Positions 7,924 through 11,740 of a stretch of 11,740 bases of DNA are shown in pieces; positions within the stretch are counted from its first letter, which is position 1, and each line of letters begins with the position of its first letter. The stretch lies in assembly GCA_947313765.1 (NCBI GenBank), contig CAMZNQ010000291.1:1-11740 (forward strand), in the 5' to 3' direction. A program made the translations under genes and the position numbers. Origin of the DNA: an uncultured Sulfurovum sp. (lineage in GTDB: Bacteria; Campylobacterota; Campylobacteria; Campylobacterales; Sulfurovaceae). The notes beneath the pieces are model-generated. The model was not told the DNA's origin and made no database searches. It was given only the letters and a program-made list of their open reading frames with translations.

Positions 7924-9598
7924 TAATCCCAAATTTAAAACTTTAAATTTTGAACCAACTTTAAATATTGTTGCAGGGTTAAAATTAAGTGAAGAAGAAA
8001 AAAAAACTATTAATAGTATTGGTAAAAGTTTAACATTAACACTTGTACAGTTAATGTTTGGGGGAAAATTAGATACTAAAAAGCCTAAAGAAAAAAAATT
8101 AAAAGATTTTTTGTCAACGTATGGAATTTTCTATCTTAATTTTAAACACAATGAAGAAGAGTATGAAATTAAAAAAGATTTCTCCAAACCAGAATTTTAT
8201 ATAAATGATAAAAAGATAACTCAGACCGAGTATCCTCTTGAATTAAATAAAATTTTTATAGACAATAATAGTGATTTGTCTTTTAGGCAAGTGTTTAACT
8301 CTTTTGCACGAAGGTTTGGTGGAGATTATTATAGTGACCCAATAAGACAACAAGGTATGCCTTTAACAGACTATAATCAAAGACTTAATAACTTAAAGCT
8401 TTTACATATTGATACTAATTTAGTAGAAGAAAATTTTAAAATTAGGGATAACGTATCTAAACTTAAAAAAGCAGAAGAATTTATAAGAGAGTATGCAGAA
8501 TCTCTTGATAAAGTGAACTTAAAAGATTTGAAAGATGAATATAAACTCCTTATAGAAGATAAGAAAAATTTTATTATTGCTCAAAACTATGATGCGATTA
8601 AAGTAGAAGCTGATAAATTAACAGAAGAGTTAAATGAGTTACGAAATAATATGCAAAAAATTAAAAATTCTTTACAAAAAAAAGAAAAGAACCTTTTAGC
8701 GTCGGATAATATAAATATTGATTCTAATGAAATAGAAAATCTCTATAGAGAAGCTGAATTTTTCTTTGACACAAAAATCAAAAAAAGATTAGAGGATGCA
8801 CAAACTTTTCATAATACACTAATTTTTAATAGAAAAAGTAGAATTGAATTGGAGATAGAAGAACTAACTATAAAGAAAAATGAATTACATCAACAAATTG
8901 ATACTCTTTCTATAAAGAGAGATGAAAAATTAATGCTATTGAGTAATAGTGGAGCATTAGAGGAGTATCATGCAATAGAGGAAAAAATAAAAGAGTTATA
9001 TCAAGAGATTGAAAAATTAACAAAATATGAAAAGTTGTTATCAGAGTTTAGAAGAGATAAAAGTGAGCTAGATGTTAAAAGTAGTCTTATAAAGCAAAAA
9101 AGTATTCTTTATTTGGAAAAAGAGAAAGAATATCTTGAAAATCTAGAAGATGACTTTAGGGTTATAGTTAAAAAGTTTTACGATAATCATGGTGGCTCTT
9201 TAAAAATAAAAGAGACAAAAACAGCAAAATATCTATATGATATTTTTATTGATATAGATGGAGATGGTGGTCAAAGTGTTGGTAATGTAGGAATATTCTC
9301 TTATGATGTTTTTCTTTATCAAAAAAATAAAAACATTTTAAATTTTATGGCTCATGATGGATGTATTTTTTCTGAAATGGATGGACGGCAAAAAGCCATG
9401 ATATTTAAAATAGTAATAGAGCTAATAAAGGAGAATGATTTACAATATTTTATAAATATTGGAGAAGATTCACTTAAAATGGTATTAGAACAAAATATAT
9501 TAACAGAACAAGAAAAAGAATTTATCAGAAAAAATATTATCTTAGAACTCTATGATAAAGAGCCTGAACATAGATTGTTTGGGGAAGCATTTAGTTAA
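7898..9598 (+). CDS. DUF2326 coiled-coil ABC/SMC-like ATPase of an ABC-3C system
   Basis: This is a 566-residue SMC/RecN-like ATPase, the motor or sensor component of the cassette. The N-terminal ATPase half has the strand LNFEPTLNIVAG and a Walker A ending NSIGKSLT (39-46), with the GK-S pair at 42-44. Long Lys/Glu/Leu-rich coiled coils span about 175-420. The C-terminal half (about 420-566) matches DUF2326: GIFSYDVFLYQ (465-475) and FMAHDGCIFSEMDGRQKAMIF (483-503), with D487 as the likely Walker B acid, then the strand LQYFINIG. The ATG has GAGGA 6 nt upstream and lies inside the preceding gene, so the three genes are translationally coupled. It is the last gene of the cassette; the stop is 46 bp before the right repeat. 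Confidence 0.75.
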   Translation: MKLLQLNSDNPKFKTLNFEPTLNIVAGLKLSEEEKKTINSIGKSLTLTLVQLMFGGKLDTKKPKEKKLKDFLSTYGIFYLNFKHNEEEYEIKKDFSKPEFYINDKKITQTEYPLELNKIFIDNNSDLSFRQVFNSFARRFGGDYYSDPIRQQGMPLTDYNQRLNNLKLLHIDTNLVEENFKIRDNVSKLKKAEEFIREYAESLDKVNLKDLKDEYKLLIEDKKNFIIAQNYDAIKVEADKLTEELNELRNNMQKIKNSLQKKEKNLLASDNINIDSNEIENLYREAEFFFDTKIKKRLEDAQTFHNTLIFNRKSRIELEIEELTIKKNELHQQIDTLSIKRDEKLMLLSNSGALEEYHAIEEKIKELYQEIEKLTKYEKLLSEFRRDKSELDVKSSLIKQKSILYLEKEKEYLENLEDDFRVIVKKFYDNHGGSLKIKETKTAKYLYDIFIDIDGDGGQSVGNVGIFSYDVFLYQKNKNILNFMAHDGCIFSEMDGRQKAMIFKIVIELIKENDLQYFINIGEDSLKMVLEQNILTEQEKEFIRKNIILELYDKEPEHRLFGEAFS

Positions 9599-9627
9599 TA
9601 TTAACTAGTTCTAGTCATAAAAACCAT

Positions 9628-9732
9628 ATTCAAAATTCAAGAACTATTATTGGGCAAGTGGTACAACGCTATAACTTTAATTTTCAAATTAACTCAAAAG
9701 AGAACCATACGGAGGTCAAAATATCATGGTAA
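9628..9732 (+). pseudogene. Remnant of the histidine-kinase 3' end with an internal deletion
   Basis: Beyond the 90-bp repeat, 9628-9639 is identical to 6357-6368 (kinase codons for IQNS). The offset differs from that of the repeat by 87 bp (29 codons), and the short match and the repeat are in the same reading frame: IQNS-RT-IIGQVVQRYN...ISW then TAA at 9730-9732. This suggests that the right-hand duplicate once reached further into the kinase and lost an 87-bp segment. The 12-bp match alone could be chance; its order and frame argue otherwise. It has no start and is not expected to be expressed as protein. Confidence 0.6.
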
Positions 9733-9734
9733 AA
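9645..9734 (+). repeat. 90-bp direct repeat, right copy (cytochrome start)
   Basis: This copy is 88/90 identical to 6461-6550. It supplies the ribosome site (GGAGG, 9711-9715) and first three codons of the cytochrome gene, and ends at 9734, where the left copy diverges into the cassette. Confidence 0.95.
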
Positions 9735-10100
9735 TCATCTCTACTCATCACAACTCTGTTGTTAACCGTAAGCAGTGCTAAAGAGCCATCTGTACTACTT
9801 CAAAAAAACTGTTTGGCTTGTCACCGTGAACAGCAGATACCCAGTGAGCTTATCTACAGACGTTATCTCATGAAGTACAGTACGCATAACAATATTAAAA
9901 AGCAACTCCTAAGCTATCTAAAAGCCCCTAGCCCTAAAACCTCCATTATGCCCAAACAGTTTTTTTTGAAGTTTCCCCAAAAAAAGGCTTTGGATTTAAA
10001 TGAGACTATTTTAAAAGAGAGCATTGAGGCCTATTTGGACTATTTTGATGTTCGGGAGAGGTTAAAATTACAAGAGACTAACATTACGCTAACAAACTAA
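9726..10100 (+). CDS. Small secreted monohaem c-type cytochrome-like protein
   Basis: This 124-residue protein has a signal peptide (1-18, VSSA-K) and one CxxCH haem site, CLACH at C29, C32 and H33. M75 in SIMPKQF is a plausible sixth ligand. It would be exported and matured in the periplasm and act as an electron carrier or redox sensor. The ribosome site GGAGG lies 10 nt before the ATG. The ATG overlaps the stop codon of the kinase remnant (ATGGTAA), showing that the gene was originally coupled to the two-component operon. With the cassette in place it is about 3 kb from the kinase and depends on read-through or an unseen promoter. Its C-terminal half has no clear family match. Confidence 0.7.
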   Translation: MVKSSLLITTLLLTVSSAKEPSVLLQKNCLACHREQQIPSELIYRRYLMKYSTHNNIKKQLLSYLKAPSPKTSIMPKQFFLKFPQKKALDLNETILKESIEAYLDYFDVRERLKLQETNITLTN

Positions 10101-10105
10101 TGTTA
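10079..10105. repeat. 7-bp inverted repeat at the cytochrome stop codon
   Basis: TAACATT (10079-10085) pairs with AATGTTA (10099-10105) across a 13-nt loop spanning the stop codon. There is no GC-rich stem or T-run, so it is at best a weak attenuator before the DUF2202 genes. Confidence 0.25.
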
Positions 10106-10153
10106 CTATCTCTTTATATTTAAATTAAAAAACAACTTTCAAGGAAATTAATA

Positions 10154-10876
10154 ATGAAAAAAACTTCACTAACCTCCTCTTTGCTTCTATCTTCACTGAT
10201 TATTACAGGATGTGTGGCAAATAATAGCCAAGGGCAACACTATTCAAGAGCTAATCTGCCAACTACTAACACCCCTATCTCTCAAACAAGTAGAACCACT
10301 ACAAATAGTACTGTGCAAAAATCATTAGCCTATATGTATGATGAGGAGCGATTGGCAAAAGAGGTCTATTTGGCTATCTATGCCAAACAACCCGTACAAC
10401 AACTTACCAAAATAGCCACAAAAGCAGAAGTAAGACACATTAATGCTGTTAAAGATTTAGCTGTACGCTATGGTGTTCCAACACCTTACCAAAGAGCAGG
10501 TCAATACCAAACATCACACATACAATCTCTCTACAATGAACTCTATGCCAAAGGTATTCGCTCAAAAAGAGATGCTTTAGAGGTCGGGTGCATGGTAGAA
10601 GTTATTGATGTGGAAGACCTACAAAAATATACAAGAGAAGCAGAACAAGCCAATGCACAAGATGTTGTTCAAACCTATAATTTTCTTCTTAAAGGTTCAT
10701 ACAACCACTATTGGGCATTTGACAGAGGTTTAAAACAGCTAGGAGTCTCTAATGGTTGTTGTTCTGTTGGAGACAGATATTGTCACTCTGAATATCCTCA
10801 AAATCAAAGAGGTGGAAGAGACAATGGGCAAGGTCGTGGTCAAGGTAGAGGTCAAGGTGGAGGAGGATGGAGATAA
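10154..10876 (+). CDS. DUF2202 (ferritin-like) lipoprotein with an RG/QG-rich tail
   Basis: The lipobox ITGC puts the lipidated Cys at 20, followed by a Thr/Ser/Asn-rich linker. The DUF2202 core (about 56-200) is an all-helical, ferritin-like domain. Possible metal ligands sit in helix-embedded motifs: YMYDEERLAKEVY (60-72), KAEVRH (E92, H95), MVEVIDVEDL (E149, E154) and GSYNHYWAF (H185). A cysteine cluster follows, GCCSVG (201-206) and YCHSEYPQ (209-216), shared with the next gene. The tail (218-240) is made of Gly, Gln and Arg repeats. AAGGA lies 8 nt before the ATG. DUF2202 has no established reaction; iron or other metal binding is inferred from the fold. Confidence 0.75.
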   Translation: MKKTSLTSSLLLSSLIITGCVANNSQGQHYSRANLPTTNTPISQTSRTTTNSTVQKSLAYMYDEERLAKEVYLAIYAKQPVQQLTKIATKAEVRHINAVKDLAVRYGVPTPYQRAGQYQTSHIQSLYNELYAKGIRSKRDALEVGCMVEVIDVEDLQKYTREAEQANAQDVVQTYNFLLKGSYNHYWAFDRGLKQLGVSNGCCSVGDRYCHSEYPQNQRGGRDNGQGRGQGRGQGGGGWR

Positions 10877-10924
10877 ACCTTCTCTCCATTACTCTTATTA
10901 AAAATTTAAAACTAAGGAAACAAC

Positions 10925-11668
10925 ATGAACAATCTTTTTAAATCATCTCTACTTTTAGGATTTATGGTCGCTTTAAATGGCTGTGGAGGAGGTGGTTCTG
11001 GGGGTGGAAAGGGTAAAAATAGTACACCCCCTGTAGCAAGTAGTGAGTTACCTGTTGAGGTGCAAAATGCAATAAACAGTGAAAAATCTACACTTAGGCA
11101 AGAACTTACCAATACTTTATCGTTTATGGGAAATGAAGAGCGTCTAGCGTATGATGTTTACAATAAACTCTACGGAGAATATGGAACAAAACAGTTTAAC
11201 AATATTGCCACAAAATCAGAATACAAACACATTACAGCAGGACAAGGCTTAGTTCAAAAATATCTTTTAAACGATAATGTTAACTTTACCAATGTCGATG
11301 CACCCTCATTGGGCTACATGAACACAGCTATTGAAGATATGAAGGCTGGAATTTATGATATTTCAGAGATTCAAGCTCTTTATGATGCTTTAGTCTCAAA
11401 GGGTTCTACTTCTGAAATTGAAGCTTTAAAAGTAGGTTGTATGGTAGAGGTTGTTGATGTTGACGATTTAGACAAAGATATTATTTTAGCTCAAAATGAG
11501 AATGCTACAGATGTTGTCACGGTGTTTAACTTTTTGCGTGATGGTAGCTATAACCACTACTGGGCATTTGATAAAGGTATCAAAAAGAGAGGGGTAACTG
11601 ATGGATGTTGTTCTGTAGGAACAGTTGATGGGGTGAACTTTTGTCATCCTGAGTATCCACAGAAGTAA
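10925..11668 (+). CDS. DUF2202 (ferritin-like) lipoprotein, tandem paralogue
   Basis: This is a second DUF2202 lipoprotein, 48 bp after the first and on the same strand. The lipobox LNGC gives Cys20, followed directly by a GGGGSGGG linker. The core (about 64-225) repeats the motifs of its neighbour: FMGNEERLAYDVY (67-79), KSEYKH (E99, H102), GCMVEVVDVDDL (171-182) and GSYNHYWAF (207-215, H211). An extra stretch at about 113-145 makes it longer between helices. The same Cys tail follows: GCCSVG (227-232) and FCHPEYPQ (239-246), ending almost at once without the RG-rich extension. AAGGAA precedes the ATG. The pair probably arose by duplication and may act together, possibly under the two-component system upstream. 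Confidence 0.75.
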   Translation: MNNLFKSSLLLGFMVALNGCGGGGSGGGKGKNSTPPVASSELPVEVQNAINSEKSTLRQELTNTLSFMGNEERLAYDVYNKLYGEYGTKQFNNIATKSEYKHITAGQGLVQKYLLNDNVNFTNVDAPSLGYMNTAIEDMKAGIYDISEIQALYDALVSKGSTSEIEALKVGCMVEVVDVDDLDKDIILAQNENATDVVTVFNFLRDGSYNHYWAFDKGIKKRGVTDGCCSVGTVDGVNFCHPEYPQK

Positions 11669-11739
11669 CAAGGATAGGCATAAAATGTGTTGAGTTCCTT
11701 TGCCTTTGTATCATCATATGCATGAGCAGAGAGAGTAAA
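11644..11739 (-). pseudogene. Partial minus-strand frame entering from the right edge, truncated secreted-protein N-terminus?
   Basis: From the right edge the minus strand reads FTLSAHAYDDTKAKELNTFYA, which looks like the end of a signal peptide (AHA cleavage) and the start of a mature periplasmic protein. It then runs PCYFCGYSG to TGA at 11646-11644, overlapping the DUF2202 3' end. If real, it is the last part of a very short or truncated gene whose start is outside the window. The mature N-terminus recalls secreted rhodanese-like proteins of this group, but that is a weak recollection. Confidence 0.3.
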
Positions 11740-11740
11740 T

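Larger units (their letters stand above)
6551..9644 (+). mobile_element. Inserted ABC-3C-like defence cassette flanked by direct repeats
   Basis: The segment between the two 90-bp repeats contains three co-directional, overlapping genes and is visibly more AT-rich than the flanking kinase and cytochrome genes. The ancestral arrangement is plain: the kinase stop and cytochrome ATG overlap (ATGGTAA), and this junction is present in both repeats. No integrase, transposase, tRNA or terminal inverted repeats are seen, so the element is passive or entered by homologous recombination. Loss by recombination between the repeats would leave one intact copy. Confidence 0.7.

Noticed and set aside
9602..9615. 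ACTAG-TT-CTAGT short palindrome after the ATPase gene as a terminator or att site
   Set aside because: The five-bp arms, without a GC-rich stem or T-run, are too weak to call, and it has no counterpart at the left end of the cassette.
10912..11112. 66-codon minus-strand frame with a proline-rich stretch
   Set aside because: The prolines are simply the complement of the poly-Gly linker of the DUF2202 lipoprotein.
11669..11710. Terminator after the second DUF2202 gene (AGGCA...TGCCT)
   Set aside because: The five-bp stem has a loop of about 20 nt and no T-run.

Overview
The window looks like chromosomal DNA of a Campylobacterota member (Sulfurimonas/Sulfurovum/Arcobacter-like). The evidence is the low GC content, TATAAT-type -10 boxes (several with an extended TG) and no convincing -35, AAGGA ribosome sites, and the style of the histidine kinase, c-type cytochrome and DUF2202 lipoproteins. 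This is inference from sequence character; no marker gene fixes the genus.

Left arm (1-4608), all on the minus strand. At the far left are the first two genes of a type I-B CRISPR-Cas operon: cas6 (TTG start, TG-TATAAT promoter), overlapped ATGA-style by cas8b/csh1. The cas8b frame is cut by an in-frame TGA at 363-365, yet the same frame stays open from there to the window edge, so the gene is probably a nonsense mutant. No CRISPR array is in view. Upstream, each with its own promoter, lie a secreted M15-type peptidoglycan peptidase, a three-His-box fatty acid desaturase, and a lipoprotein that resembles the catalase superfamily.

Right arm (4739-11668), all on the plus strand. It opens with an OmpR-family response regulator and an overlapping sensor kinase. 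Their promoter has AA steps phased at 11 bp and two tandem half-site-like repeats. The ancestral operon evidently continued straight into a small secreted c-type cytochrome whose ATG overlaps the kinase stop, followed by two tandem DUF2202 (ferritin-like) lipoproteins with a shared Cys-rich tail.

The most notable structure is an insertion between the kinase and the cytochrome. A very AT-rich three-gene cassette (6686-9598) encodes a SMEK-domain protein, a 76-aa small protein and a DUF2326 coiled-coil ATPase. This is the layout of an ABC-three-component (ABC-3C) conflict/defence system. It is bracketed by 90-bp direct repeats (6461-6550 and 9645-9734, 88/90 identical) made of the kinase 3' end plus the start of the cytochrome gene. 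The upstream copy keeps the kinase complete and the downstream copy keeps the cytochrome start complete. Recombination between them would remove the cassette and restore the two-component/cytochrome operon. No integrase or transposase is visible.
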